A stretch of DNA of 64,000 nt from positions 1 through 64,000 of the forward strand of contig NZ_WASO01000010.1 of the NCBI RefSeq assembly GCF_009712605.1, given 5' to 3'. This document shows positions 28,651-37,422 of the stretch, in pieces (positions within the stretch are counted from its first letter, which is position 1; each line of letters opens with the position of its first letter). This DNA is from Paludibacter sp. GTDB lineage: Bacteria > Bacteroidota > Bacteroidia > Bacteroidales > Paludibacteraceae. A model generated the notes under the pieces. That model was not told the DNA's origin. It ran no database searches and was given only the letters and a program-made list of their open reading frames with translations. Position numbers and translations under genes: made by a program.

Positions 28651-30846
28651 ATGAATCCAGCCAGAGTCCTTGTTGTATTAATGTTCAATCTATATTGCAT
28701 TCATCACATTTCTGCAGCAGGGTCATTCAATACTCAATTATTAAACGGAAATGCATTTCTGCAAAGCGATTATGTAGAAGTTGCTGTTGGTCCTTGTGGC
28801 AACTTCGCATCAACTATAGACGCTCCTACCGGCTTCCATCCGAGAGGAAATGGCATGAACAGCAGACCCAGACAGCTAGGATTCGTTGCCAATCCAGCAA
28901 AAGACAACTGGACAAAATATATCGGCGATTATTTTCTTCCCGGAACACCCGAAGAAGGATTTGGTCTCTCCATTGGAGCTTACAATTACAATAACAACCT
29001 AATTTGCTCGTTAAGTCAAATACCGGGTAGCGTCATTGATGTTCAATCTACACCTCAAGAACAATCTGCCACCTGGCAAGGATCAATAAACGGGCTAGCT
29101 ATAACAGCCAAGACTTACATTCCCTCTGGTGCTATTTATTTTGTCACACAAGTTACTCTCACCAATACTACCCTATCTCCCATTGACAGTATATATTATA
29201 TGCGAAACGTAGATCCGGATCAGGGAGTAAACACTCCGGGAAGCACCTATGACTATTTGACTTACAACAGTATCATTTATCAAACTCCAAACTCATGTGG
29301 TAAGGCATTAGTATCTGCTACGACAAAAAATGGAAGTGGCGAATATCTTGGATTGGGATCTATGGATGCAAGAGCAAAGGTTACAACAGGAGGTTTTAAT
29401 AACAGAAATGCCAAAGCAATATGGACAGGCTATGGATTTTCACAAGCAGGAACGAATTATGCTGCCGACAATGCAATATCTATTGCTTTTAGGATTGGAT
29501 CGTTAAAACCCAACGAATCTACAACATTTGCATACGCTTATATACTTAATTCAGAAGATCTTGAAAAAGCATTAGTGGCCACAAACCTCGGGCTAAACAT
29601 CAACGCATCAAAACTATCTGTATGCCAAGGAGATAGCGTAACATACACCGCAGCATCTCTTGTAAAAGCCACAAGTCCTGTCTACGAATGGAAAATCAAC
29701 GGAACCATTGTCGGCACAAACAGTAATACTTTCTCTACAAATTCATTAGCAAACAATGATGTTCTTTCCTGCAAAATAACGGCCGCAACTGAGTGCTCTC
29801 CTGTAACTACCAGCGCGACTACTGACATAAAAATCAAGGTAAACCAACCCACCTTTTCAACGACCCGCGTTTCCATATGCAGAGGGGACAGTTGTCACTT
29901 TAACGGTAAAAAATATGGTGCGGCAGGGACTTATATAGCCCACATAACCAATGTTGCCGGATGCGATAGCGCTGCAACACTTATCCTGTCAATCAAAGAG
30001 CCTACCTCATCCACCACCAAGGTTTCAATATGCAAGGGTGATTCATACACTTTTAACGGAAAAGCATATAACCTGGCCGGAAGCTACACCGCTCATCTGA
30101 CCAATAGCGTCGGATGCGACAGCGCTGCAACACTTATCCTGACAATCAAAGAACCTACCACCTCTACAACCAAAGTCTCTATATGTAGGGGAGATACTTA
30201 TAAATTTAACGGAGTCAATTATACAGCAGCCGGCACATTCGTTGCGCATCTCACAAATTCAGTAGGCTGCGACAGTGCTGCTGTTCTGGAACTTTCCCTA
30301 AAAGAACCATCCAGCTCAACAACCAATTCTTCTTATTGCCGGGGCGATACGTACATGTTTGCCGGATTTGCTTATAACGCCGCCGGAACTTATCTTGTAC
30401 ATCTCACAAATGCGGTAGGATGTGACAGTGCCGCCACCTTAGTATTAAAAGAGTTGCCTGTATATTACAAAGAGCAGACTCTCCACATGTTCAAAGGAGA
30501 TTCATATAAAATTAACGGGCATATATACGCCGATAACGGAGACTATACCGATACTTTCAAAACTATTGACGGATGTGACAGTGTGATCGTGTCTCATTTG
30601 TATACATCGGTCATCCCCAATACCATTTCCCCTAATGGCGATGGCGTAAACGACGTATTTCTGAAAGGACTCCACGTTAAAATATACAACCGAAACGGTT
30701 TATTGCTCCACGAAGGATATGATGGTTGGGATGGGAAGTTTAATGGGAGACCGGTTGCAAGAGACACTTACTTTTATATAGTCTATTATGAATATGCAAC
30801 TGAAACAAAAACGAAAGAGGGTTATGTTGTTGTCGCGAAGCAATAG
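28651..30846 (+). CDS. Large secreted protein with five 51-aa repeats and T9SS type B sorting domain
   Basis: A 731-residue exported protein of unknown role. A signal peptide covers about residues 1-25. Residues about 30-310 are a strand-rich domain I do not recognise. An Ig-like segment follows (about 315-400). From about residue 403 to 660 there are five tandem repeats of exactly 51 residues, the first four with a cysteine in I-C-R-G-D-x-Y and all five with one in V/D-G-C-D-S. The C-terminus begins IPNTISPNGDGVNDVF and ends in a gliding-motility-associated (type B, TIGR04131-like) sorting domain with YNRNGLLLHEGYDGWDGKF. Type B cargo needs a PorP/SprF partner, and one is encoded 58 bp downstream. 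The start is ATG 28651. It is likely a surface adhesin or filament-like protein; function is inference. Confidence 0.85.
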   Translation: MNPARVLVVLMFNLYCIHHISAAGSFNTQLLNGNAFLQSDYVEVAVGPCGNFASTIDAPTGFHPRGNGMNSRPRQLGFVANPAKDNWTKYIGDYFLPGTPEEGFGLSIGAYNYNNNLICSLSQIPGSVIDVQSTPQEQSATWQGSINGLAITAKTYIPSGAIYFVTQVTLTNTTLSPIDSIYYMRNVDPDQGVNTPGSTYDYLTYNSIIYQTPNSCGKALVSATTKNGSGEYLGLGSMDARAKVTTGGFNNRNAKAIWTGYGFSQAGTNYAADNAISIAFRIGSLKPNESTTFAYAYILNSEDLEKALVATNLGLNINASKLSVCQGDSVTYTAASLVKATSPVYEWKINGTIVGTNSNTFSTNSLANNDVLSCKITAATECSPVTTSATTDIKIKVNQPTFSTTRVSICRGDSCHFNGKKYGAAGTYIAHITNVAGCDSAATLILSIKEPTSSTTKVSICKGDSYTFNGKAYNLAGSYTAHLTNSVGCDSAATLILTIKEPTTSTTKVSICRGDTYKFNGVNYTAAGTFVAHLTNSVGCDSAAVLELSLKEPSSSTTNSSYCRGDTYMFAGFAYNAAGTYLVHLTNAVGCDSAATLVLKELPVYYKEQTLHMFKGDSYKINGHIYADNGDYTDTFKTIDGCDSVIVSHLYTSVIPNTISPNGDGVNDVFLKGLHVKIYNRNGLLLHEGYDGWDGKFNGRPVARDTYFYIVYYEYATETKTKEGYVVVAKQ
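29857..30609 (+). repeat. Five tandem 153-nt coding repeats
   Basis: The codons for I-C-R-G-D (or equivalents) start at 29875, 30028, 30181, 30334 and (diverged, M-F-K-G-D) 30487, a strict 153-nt period. The fifth repeat has lost the first cysteine. Copies differ at the nucleotide level, so the array is old rather than freshly amplified. Confidence 0.85.
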
Positions 30847-30904
30847 CCTATAGTAAAAAAGCAATAAAGCAAAGCTCTTTACGCCCCCGACAAAGCATCA
30901 TGTC

Positions 30905-31807
30905 ATGAAAAAAATTTTACAATTCATTGCGCTCATTTTCATATCACTATCCTGTATGGCACAGTCTAATATCCGACTGAACCATTATTGGGAAAACCCC
31001 TATTATATTACCCCGGCTTATATCAACACGCAATATCCAGCCGTATTCAGTATGGCCGGTCGCAAACAATGGGTCACTTTTGACGGAGCACCCACTACTT
31101 TCATTGCCACTGCCAATCTTTATTCCGAAGAAATGAACTCCCAGTTTGGCGCAAAAATCTTCCAGGATCAAATCGGGTACACCTCCACCACCAATTTATC
31201 TCTGTCATACACTTATGCAGTGACTCTAAACGATACATGGCGTTTACAGTTGGGAATAGCAGGAGTTTATCAAAGACTCTCCTACGATGCTTCAAAAATC
31301 ATACTGGATAATAATTCCGACAATGAAGCATTCAACAATTTACAACCCGAGACATATTTCAACACTGACATTGGGGCTGAACTTGCCAGCCGGTCATTAC
31401 GGGTTGGAGTTTCCAGTCAAAATTTTGCTTCGCTATTCAACAAAAACAATGCAATGGTCAACACCAATTTTTTATACGGCGCTTTTAGAACTTTCACAGA
31501 AAACCCTGTTGATTTTGGAGTGGGAGTTTGCGGCATCCAATACAGCCGGATGATTCAGACAGAATTCAATGCAACGGCATATTTTAAAACAATGAAAAAT
31601 GAACCGGATAAGTTTCAGGTGGGAGCTTTCTACCGGACTCCCGGACAAATAGGTGGAATTGCCGGAATGAATATCAGTAAGGCTTTGTCGGTGTTTTACA
31701 GTTATGAATACAACTCAAGCGGCATAAAATACCACTCTTTGGGTACGCACGAAATCATGATTGTATACAAACTGAAGAAAGGGCCGGTTTGTTACTCCTG
31801 TTTCTAA
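30905..31807 (+). CDS. PorP/SprF-family outer membrane protein
   Basis: A 300-residue protein with a signal peptide (residues 1-20, ending S-C-M-A-Q) and a strand-rich body of the PorP/SprF family. The start of the mature part (HYWENPYYITPAYI) and the barrel pattern, including SLSYTYAVTLNDTWRLQLGI, are characteristic. Members work with type B T9SS cargo, apparently to retain it at the cell surface. Placement 58 bp behind a type B cargo gene makes this protein its cognate partner. Its stop overlaps the convergent recF stop by 4 bp. Confidence 0.9.
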   Translation: MKKILQFIALIFISLSCMAQSNIRLNHYWENPYYITPAYINTQYPAVFSMAGRKQWVTFDGAPTTFIATANLYSEEMNSQFGAKIFQDQIGYTSTTNLSLSYTYAVTLNDTWRLQLGIAGVYQRLSYDASKIILDNNSDNEAFNNLQPETYFNTDIGAELASRSLRVGVSSQNFASLFNKNNAMVNTNFLYGAFRTFTENPVDFGVGVCGIQYSRMIQTEFNATAYFKTMKNEPDKFQVGAFYRTPGQIGGIAGMNISKALSVFYSYEYNSSGIKYHSLGTHEIMIVYKLKKGPVCYSCF

Positions 31808-32895
31808 AGAGTAGCAACTTCCCCGTTATCGACAAAGAAAAATTTCACCTCACAACCTGTTTCTGTTAACAGATGGTCGATATGCTCGCGGTTGGTGTCG
31901 GTGATAAATATCTGTCCGAAAGAATCGCCGGAGACAAGGGAAAGAATACGCGAAACCCGGTTGGCATCGAGCTTATCAAATATATCGTCGAGGAGCAATA
32001 TGGGAGTAAGATCGGATGCCCGCTTCAGAAAGTCGAACTGGGCAAATTTGAGCGAAACCAGAAACGATTTGTTTTGCCCCTGCGACCCTACCCTCTTGAT
32101 GGGATAATCACCTAACAGCATTTCCAGATCGTCTTTGTGAGTGCCTACTGTCGTGTAACCAAGAATCCGGTCACGCTCCCGCGAACGTTGCAATGACTCT
32201 TTAAAGTTTCTTTCCGCAAGCTGCGATTGGTAACGGATACTGACACGCTCGTTTTCATCCGTTATAAAATTAAATCGCGACTGAAAAATGGGTATAAATT
32301 CATTAACAAAAGCCTTCCGGGTTTCAAAAATATAGACCCCGGCTTCGGCCAGCTGTTCTTCCCAGATATCATACACCATCTCGTCGTGCATGTCGCCTTT
32401 CAAAAGGGTATTGCGTTGCAGCAAAGCCTTATTGTAACGAATTAATTCATTCAGATAACGCTTGTTGTACTGCGAAATAACGCTGTCGACAAACCGTCTT
32501 CGCTCGTCGCTCCCCTCGCTGATAAGAGCGCCATCGGCAGGCGAAATAATTACCAGAGGCAGAAAACCGATGTGATCCGAAAGCCTTTCGTACTCTTTTT
32601 TATTGAGTTTGAATTGTTTCTTTTGTCGCCGCTTCAGTCCGCAATAGATCGCCTCATCGCTGTTGCCCCGTTTATAATGCCCCTGCAACACAAAAAAATC
32701 GGCATCGTGCTTCACATTTTGCATGTCGACCGGATTGGTAAAGCTTTTGCAAAACGAAAGATAGTAGATAGCATCCAGCAGATTCGTCTTTCCCATCCCA
32801 TTGTAACCAATAAAACAATTAATTTTGGACGAAAACGACAAATCGGCTTGTGTCAGGTTTTTATAATTGAGTATCGAAAGGTCTGTCAGTTGCAT
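31804..32895 (-). CDS. recF: DNA replication and repair protein RecF
   Basis: A 363-residue SMC-like ATPase that loads RecA at gaps with RecO and RecR. Walker A is GYNGMGKTNLLDA near residues 33-45, the signature block GSQGQNKSFLVSLK is near 270, and Walker B ILLLDDIFDKLD follows. Length is standard. It is flanked by convergent and divergent genes and not by dnaA or dnaN, so it stands alone here. Confidence 0.96.
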   Translation of the reverse strand: MQLTDLSILNYKNLTQADLSFSSKINCFIGYNGMGKTNLLDAIYYLSFCKSFTNPVDMQNVKHDADFFVLQGHYKRGNSDEAIYCGLKRRQKKQFKLNKKEYERLSDHIGFLPLVIISPADGALISEGSDERRRFVDSVISQYNKRYLNELIRYNKALLQRNTLLKGDMHDEMVYDIWEEQLAEAGVYIFETRKAFVNEFIPIFQSRFNFITDENERVSIRYQSQLAERNFKESLQRSRERDRILGYTTVGTHKDDLEMLLGDYPIKRVGSQGQNKSFLVSLKFAQFDFLKRASDLTPILLLDDIFDKLDANRVSRILSLVSGDSFGQIFITDTNREHIDHLLTETGCEVKFFFVDNGEVATL

Positions 32896-32946
32896 AAAAT
32901 AAATTTGAATCCAAAATTACAAATTTTTACCGGCATAGTCAGGTTC

Positions 32947-32977
32947 TTTGCAGCTAAAAGTAATTCTCCTATCTTTG
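32947..32977 (+). promoter_or_regulatory. Promoter of the ABC export operon
   Basis: TTTG (32947-32950), exactly 19 bp, then TATCTTTG (32970-32977): a full match to the Bacteroidetes consensus, 60 bp upstream of the ATPase gene. Confidence 0.75.
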
Positions 32978-33037
32978 TTCAATATTTTCGTATATTTTTT
33001 AAGTTAAGATATTTATTCACCTCTTTTCCCTGCAAAT

Positions 33038-33940
33038 ATGTCATTTCTGGAAATTCATCGCGTAACCAAAGAGTACTCAGGATTCAAAGCGCTCAATGCA
33101 GTGAGCATGAACATTGAACAACATTCGGTTTACGGATTGCTCGGCCCAAACGGTGCGGGCAAAACCACCCTGATTCGTATTATCAACTGCATCACGGCAC
33201 CAGACAGCGGAGAGATTCTCCTTGACGGCAAACGCCTGCACGCCGACGACATCAACCGTATCGGTTATCTCCCTGAAGAGAGAGGCCTCTACAAGAAGAT
33301 GAAGGTGGGCGAACAGGCGCTTTATCTGGCTCAACTGAAAGGACTTTCGAAACACGATGCTATGGCCCGACTGAAAATGTGGTTCGAGAAATTCGAAATA
33401 CAGGCATGGTGGAACAAAAAGGTGGAGGAACTCTCGAAAGGAATGCAGCAAAAGGTACAGTTCATCACCACGGTGCTGCACGAACCGGAACTATTGATCT
33501 TCGACGAACCTTTCAGCGGTTTCGACCCGGTAAATGCCGACCTGCTGAAACGCGAGATGCTGGCTCTCCGCGACAAAGGTGCCACCATTATTTTCTCCAC
33601 GCACAACATGGAATCGGTAGAAGCGCTTTGCGACGACATTTCACTCATCAACAAATCGCAGGTGGTGCTTCAGGGCAACGTACATGAAATCAGGGAGCAA
33701 TTCCGGTCGCACATCTACCGAGTTACCATTGCCGGAACCGAACAACCCGACATTGCCCGGTTGCCTTTCGAGATTCTGGCCAGCGAACAGAAAAATCGTA
33801 ATACAGAATTGCGCATTCAATCTACCGGATTATCGGCTAACGAATGCCTGAAATCGATAATGGAAACACATTCTATTGTGGCCTTCGAAGAATTACTGCC
33901 CAGCATGAACGAAATCTTTATAAAAACGGTTAATGGTTAA
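33038..33940 (+). CDS. ABC transporter ATP-binding protein (NatA/ABC-2 type)
   Basis: A 300-residue ATPase with Walker A LLGPNGAGKTTLIRI (about residues 34-48), a variant signature LSKGMQQKVQF, Walker B LLIFDEPFSGFDPVN and the switch histidine in IFSTHNMESVE. The C-terminal 80 residues fit the DUF4162-type extension. It powers the permease encoded at 34359, in the manner of NatAB-type exporters. A four-helix-bundle gene lies between the two; its start codon overlaps this gene's end by 8 bp. Confidence 0.93.
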   Translation: MSFLEIHRVTKEYSGFKALNAVSMNIEQHSVYGLLGPNGAGKTTLIRIINCITAPDSGEILLDGKRLHADDINRIGYLPEERGLYKKMKVGEQALYLAQLKGLSKHDAMARLKMWFEKFEIQAWWNKKVEELSKGMQQKVQFITTVLHEPELLIFDEPFSGFDPVNADLLKREMLALRDKGATIIFSTHNMESVEALCDDISLINKSQVVLQGNVHEIREQFRSHIYRVTIAGTEQPDIARLPFEILASEQKNRNTELRIQSTGLSANECLKSIMETHSIVAFEELLPSMNEIFIKTVNG

Positions 33941-34327
33941 TGAAGATATGAGAGAGAATATTGTAAAAGATAAAAGTTTTGCTTTTGCTGTAAGGATTGT
34001 GAACCTCAGACGGCATCTTATTGATAGCAAAAAAGAAACTGTGTTATCCAAACAGATTTTACATAGCGGGACGAGTGTTGGAGCAATGATTCGCGAAGCT
34101 GAACATGCCGAAACAAAAAGTGATTTTAAGCATAAAATGGCAATAGCTCAAAAAGAAATTAACGAGACCATTTATTGGCTAGAACTGTTACATGCGACCG
34201 ATTATATTAGCTCCGAACAATTCAGCAGCATCAACAATGATGCGATTGAACTTATCAAGCTGATAACAAGCATTCTCAAAACAACAAAATCAAACCTACA
34301 GTAATGGTTTCTTATTAACCATTAATC
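33928..34327. mobile_element. Inverted-repeat-bounded four-helix-bundle cassette
   Basis: GGTTAATGGTTAATGA at 33928-33943 matches, inverted, TTATTAACCATTAATC at 34312-34327 (14 of 16). The left arm covers the stop of the ABC ATPase gene and the start of the enclosed gene. The right arm is followed by more ATTAACCATT words up to the permease start. The layout parallels the GxxExxY unit at 4106-4584. The arms are AT-rich, so chance similarity is a greater risk here. Confidence 0.45.
33933..34304 (+). CDS. Four-helix-bundle protein (23S rRNA intervening-sequence-protein family)
   Basis: A 123-residue all-helical protein. The pattern F-A-V-R-I-V-N-L-R-R-H-L near the start, SGTSVGAMIREAEHAETKSDF in the middle and KMAIAQKEINETIYWLELL toward the end matches the S23/four-helix bundle family. 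Members are encoded in intervening sequences of 23S rRNA in some bacteria, and also as free genes such as this one. It overlaps the upstream ATPase gene by 8 bp and splits an ATPase-permease operon. Its role is not known; relation to the transporter is unlikely. Confidence 0.85.
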   Translation: MVNEDMRENIVKDKSFAFAVRIVNLRRHLIDSKKETVLSKQILHSGTSVGAMIREAEHAETKSDFKHKMAIAQKEINETIYWLELLHATDYISSEQFSSINNDAIELIKLITSILKTTKSNLQ

Positions 34328-34358
34328 ATTAACAATTAACCATTGATATTTAGCCATT

Positions 34359-35669
34359 ATGAATAAAATAGGAATTATCATCCGCCGGGAATACACTACC
34401 CGTGTTGCCAAGAAGTCGTTCATCATCATGACTTTCCTTTCGCCGCTCCTCTTTGCGGCTCTTATCATGGTCCCGCTTTGGCTATCGGGCATCAAGGACA
34501 ACGAAAGCAAAAAAATTGCCGTTGTCGACTTTACCAACGAGTATGGCAAGGTGCTGAAATCGGACAAACAATACGTGTTTGTGCCGGTAAAGGAACGGGT
34601 GCAAAACATTGGCAACTCGCAACTGAAGAAAGATTACTATGCCGTTCTGCTGATAAAAGGAGATCTGGTCAAGGATTCCACGGCAGCCACTCTTTATTCG
34701 GAAAAACAGGTGGGGATAGAGCTCGAATCGACCGTTTCGCGCCAACTGAGCGAATACGTGGAGAACAAGAAACTGGATGCTTACCACGTGGCGAATATCA
34801 AGCAAATGGTAGAAAAAGCCCGCACCAAAATTGATGTAACGACCATTAAGCTGGACGAGAAGGGAAACTCCAAAGTGACCTCTTCCATTGTTGCCACCAT
34901 TATCGGAGGTCTCTCTACGTTCCTCATCTACATGTTTATTTTTATGTACGGAGTGCAGGTAATGCGGGGTGTGGTGGAAGAAAAAACTAACCGCATCGTG
35001 GAGGTGATTATCTCTTCCGTCAAACCTTTTGAGCTGATGATGGGCAAGATCATCGGCATCGCTTTGGTGGGGCTCACGCAATTTCTACTCTGGATAATAC
35101 TCACGCTGATCATTTCCAACATTGCAGGTTTTGCGCTCTTCGGCACCAGCATTAGCAACCTGCAGGCAGGCGCGCAGCTGCAAGGTGCCTCAAACAGCGG
35201 AGCACAGCAGGCAATGATGACTGTATTTCAGGGCTTGCAGGGTATCAATCTGGTAGAAATCGTTTCTTATTTCATCTTCTATTTTCTGGGAGGATATTTG
35301 CTCTATGCCTCACTGTTTGCTGCAGTCGGCTCGGCTGTGGATAACGAAACCGACACGCAACAATTTATGATGCCCATCACCATTCCCATTCTGTTTGCTT
35401 TTTATGCTGCCATCTACAGCATCGAAAACCCCGACGGTCCGCTGGCATTCTGGTGTTCACTTATCCCCTTTACCTCGCCCATTGTGATGATGGTGCGCCT
35501 GCCGTTTGACGTTCCTTTATGGGAAAAGCTGCTATCCGTCGGATTGTTGGTCATCACTTTTATCGGCACCACCTGGCTGGCCGGAAAAATCTACCGCACG
35601 GGCATTCTGATGTACGGCAAAAAGCCTTCGTGGAAAGAGATGTGGAAATGGTTGAGGTATAAGAGTTAA
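34359..35669 (+). CDS. ABC-2 type transporter permease (NatB-like)
   Basis: A 436-residue membrane protein with one helix near the N-terminus (about residues 22-45). A soluble extracytoplasmic domain of about 130 residues follows, then five or six helices from about residue 180 to 420. GVVEEKTNRIVEVIISSVKPFELMMGK is the characteristic ABC-2 segment before the membrane core. The architecture is that of NatB-type exporters. Substrate is not readable. It belongs with the ATPase at 33038. Confidence 0.92.
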   Translation: MNKIGIIIRREYTTRVAKKSFIIMTFLSPLLFAALIMVPLWLSGIKDNESKKIAVVDFTNEYGKVLKSDKQYVFVPVKERVQNIGNSQLKKDYYAVLLIKGDLVKDSTAATLYSEKQVGIELESTVSRQLSEYVENKKLDAYHVANIKQMVEKARTKIDVTTIKLDEKGNSKVTSSIVATIIGGLSTFLIYMFIFMYGVQVMRGVVEEKTNRIVEVIISSVKPFELMMGKIIGIALVGLTQFLLWIILTLIISNIAGFALFGTSISNLQAGAQLQGASNSGAQQAMMTVFQGLQGINLVEIVSYFIFYFLGGYLLYASLFAAVGSAVDNETDTQQFMMPITIPILFAFYAAIYSIENPDGPLAFWCSLIPFTSPIVMMVRLPFDVPLWEKLLSVGLLVITFIGTTWLAGKIYRTGILMYGKKPSWKEMWKWLRYKS

Positions 35670-35700
35670 AGTACACAGACAGGAAATTGAAGAATATATA

Positions 35701-35715
35701 GCGTAGGGCAGACAG
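35701..35715. repeat. Second copy of the GCRTAGGGCAGAYAG motif
   Basis: GCGTAGGGCAGACAG lies 28 bp before the PD-(D/E)XK-like gene. It matches 13 of 15 bases of GCATAGGGCAGATAG on the minus strand at 185-199, next to the RES-like gene. In both cases the word lies at an accessory gene boundary in the same relative orientation. Confidence 0.4.
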
Positions 35716-35742
35716 AAAGTCAAACAACAAGAATAAAACACA

Positions 35743-36555
35743 ATGCTACTCGACAAATTAGTACCAGTTAATTTGAGGCAGGTATGGTCTCATGAGACAA
35801 CGGACTTCTCTCATTGGCTATCACAAAATGAAAATTTAGATATTCTTGGAGATGAAATTGGAATGGATCTTGACATTATCAAGAGAGAAGCTCTTGCTGG
35901 AAGATATAGAGTTGACATACTCTCAAAAGACAAACTTACTAATGAGATTGTAATAATTGAGAATCAACTTGAAAATACTGACCATTCGCATTTGGGACAA
36001 CTAATAACTTACAGTTCTCATTACAACGCAAAAACTATTGTATGGGTGGTTAGAGACTTGAGAATTGAACATGAAAAAGCGATTGAATGGCTTAATAGAA
36101 ACCTATCGGATGAAATAAAAATATTTCTCGTGAAGATTGAATTATTTAAGATTGGAGATTCTTTACCGGCTCCAAAATTCTCATTACTTTCAAAACCATA
36201 TGGTTGGACTAATACAAGACAAAGGAAGGCTGTCGAGATCGAGAAATTTCCGGAAAATTTCGTTGATTATGAGCGAATTTGTCAGAGTATTATAAAATCG
36301 AGTCTTATTAATTTTTTGAACAAATTTGCTATTCCAGAGAAAACTTATAAAAGGAGAGAATTACTAGAAAAATATTCTTTAGATGAAAAAAATGACAGCA
36401 AATATTACATTCAACATCCGAACCAATTTAAGAAGGTCTTAATTTCTTGGGCTAAATTGAATAAACTAGTAGTGAATAAACTCCACCAAAACGAGAAACA
36501 CAAAGGAGTTCATAAATCTGGTGGCGTTGAATATATTACATTTAATCAAGAATGA
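35743..36555 (+). CDS. PD-(D/E)XK nuclease-like protein, DUF4268 type
   Basis: A 270-residue cytoplasmic protein. Residues about 55-100 contain R-V-D-I-L, then V-I-I-E-N-Q-L-E-N-T-D-H-S-H-L-G-Q-L, matching the D...ExQ/K core of PD-(D/E)XK nucleases as seen in proteins with a C-terminal DUF4268 region. The stretch after residue 130 fits that region loosely. The gene is markedly AT-rich compared with the ABC genes before it and has no obvious partner methylase. It may be a defence-related or orphan nuclease; that is inference. Confidence 0.65.
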   Translation: MLLDKLVPVNLRQVWSHETTDFSHWLSQNENLDILGDEIGMDLDIIKREALAGRYRVDILSKDKLTNEIVIIENQLENTDHSHLGQLITYSSHYNAKTIVWVVRDLRIEHEKAIEWLNRNLSDEIKIFLVKIELFKIGDSLPAPKFSLLSKPYGWTNTRQRKAVEIEKFPENFVDYERICQSIIKSSLINFLNKFAIPEKTYKRRELLEKYSLDEKNDSKYYIQHPNQFKKVLISWAKLNKLVVNKLHQNEKHKGVHKSGGVEYITFNQE

Positions 36556-36636
36556 ACAGGTCTAACGCAAACTTCTCCCGTTGTTACACAATCAAACTCA
36601 GAGACAAACTCAACACAAATAAAAAACTTACTATTT

Positions 36637-37089
36637 ATGGCAGAAAACGGAGACCAATCAGCGGGCAAATGGCCACTTGTAAAATATTCTTTTCAGGTAA
36701 AATGGGACGATGCAGAATTCATTTTTCAGGAAGTATCGGGTTTATCTGCAGAAGCTCAGGTTATTGAATACCGTGGAGGGAATAGTCGTGTTTTTTCAAC
36801 AGTTAAGATGCCCGGTATTCAGAAGTTCTCGAATGTAACCCTTAAAAAAGGCCTTTTCAAAGGTGATAAAAACCTGTGGGATAAGTACAATCTCATAAAG
36901 ATGAATAACTTCGAGAGAAGCCAGGTCATAATCAGCCTGCTCGATGAGTCGCAAAATGTATCTATAAGCTGGAAGCTCACCAATGCTTTTCCGGTGAAAA
37001 TAACCGGCACAGATATGAAAGCAGACGGAAATGAAATAGCGATTGAAAGCATGGAGTTTGCTCATGAAGGATTGTCTATCATAAAGTGA
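36637..37089 (+). CDS. Orphan phage tail tube protein (gp19/TIGR02241-like)
   Basis: A 150-residue protein matching inner-tube subunits of contractile tails and extracellular contractile injection systems. Visible family blocks are FQVKWDDAEFIFQEVSGLS near residues 19-37, VIEYRGGNS, the loop MPGIQKFSNVTLKKG, and the C-terminal SWKLTNAFPVKITG...IAIESMEFAHEGL. No sheath, baseplate, spike or AAA+ gene is nearby, and the flanks are a nuclease-like gene and a B12 transport locus, so it stands alone. It could be a remnant, a recruited subunit of a system elsewhere, or a repurposed protein. Confidence 0.82.
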   Translation: MAENGDQSAGKWPLVKYSFQVKWDDAEFIFQEVSGLSAEAQVIEYRGGNSRVFSTVKMPGIQKFSNVTLKKGLFKGDKNLWDKYNLIKMNNFERSQVIISLLDESQNVSISWKLTNAFPVKITGTDMKADGNEIAIESMEFAHEGLSIIK

Positions 37090-37177
37090 TGCATTGGAGA
37101 GCCTAAACATCAAGAGGTTGTCTAAAAAGTCAATATCGCTATTGATAAACTTACAAACAGAAAAGCAATCTCATTTT

Positions 37178-37256
37178 CCTACCCCTAGATCCCCTGAAGG
37201 GGACTTTTACGCCAATAAAAACAGCAGATTTATAGCCCCTTTAGGGGTTGGGGTAG
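37178..37256. repeat. Inverted pair of CCCCT/AGGGG dispersed repeats
   Basis: CCTACCCCTAGATCCCCTGA with following bases (37178-37207) and AGCCCCTTTAGGGGTTGGGG plus TAG (37234-37256) are divergent inverted copies of the same element seen at 1936-1972 and 41994-42031. They fill the gap between the tail tube gene and the BtuG-like gene. No gene is seen in 37090-37422. Confidence 0.55.
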
Positions 37257-37280
37257 AAAAACGAGACAGGCTTGTCCCAT

Positions 37281-37310
37281 AAAAAAAGGATGCCGATTGG
37301 GCATCCTTTT
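37281..37310. terminator. Bidirectional terminator
   Basis: AAAAGGATGCC (37284-37294) pairs perfectly with GGCATCCTTTT (37300-37310) around a 5-nt loop, with A- and T-runs on the two sides. It can end transcripts of the tail tube gene (plus) and of the btuB-btuG operon (minus). Confidence 0.75.
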
Positions 37311-37422
37311 CTATTTATACCGGAACAAGTCCGGGCGATAAGCGCTTGTTTCACAACAGACAACCCATCAACACTAAACAAATATTTTTGTGCCGGTTTT
37401 CTATGCATTCCGGCAATAAGTT

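Noticed and set aside
36637-37089. Prophage
   Set aside because: Only a tail tube gene is present; no integrase, terminase, capsid or other tail genes are nearby.
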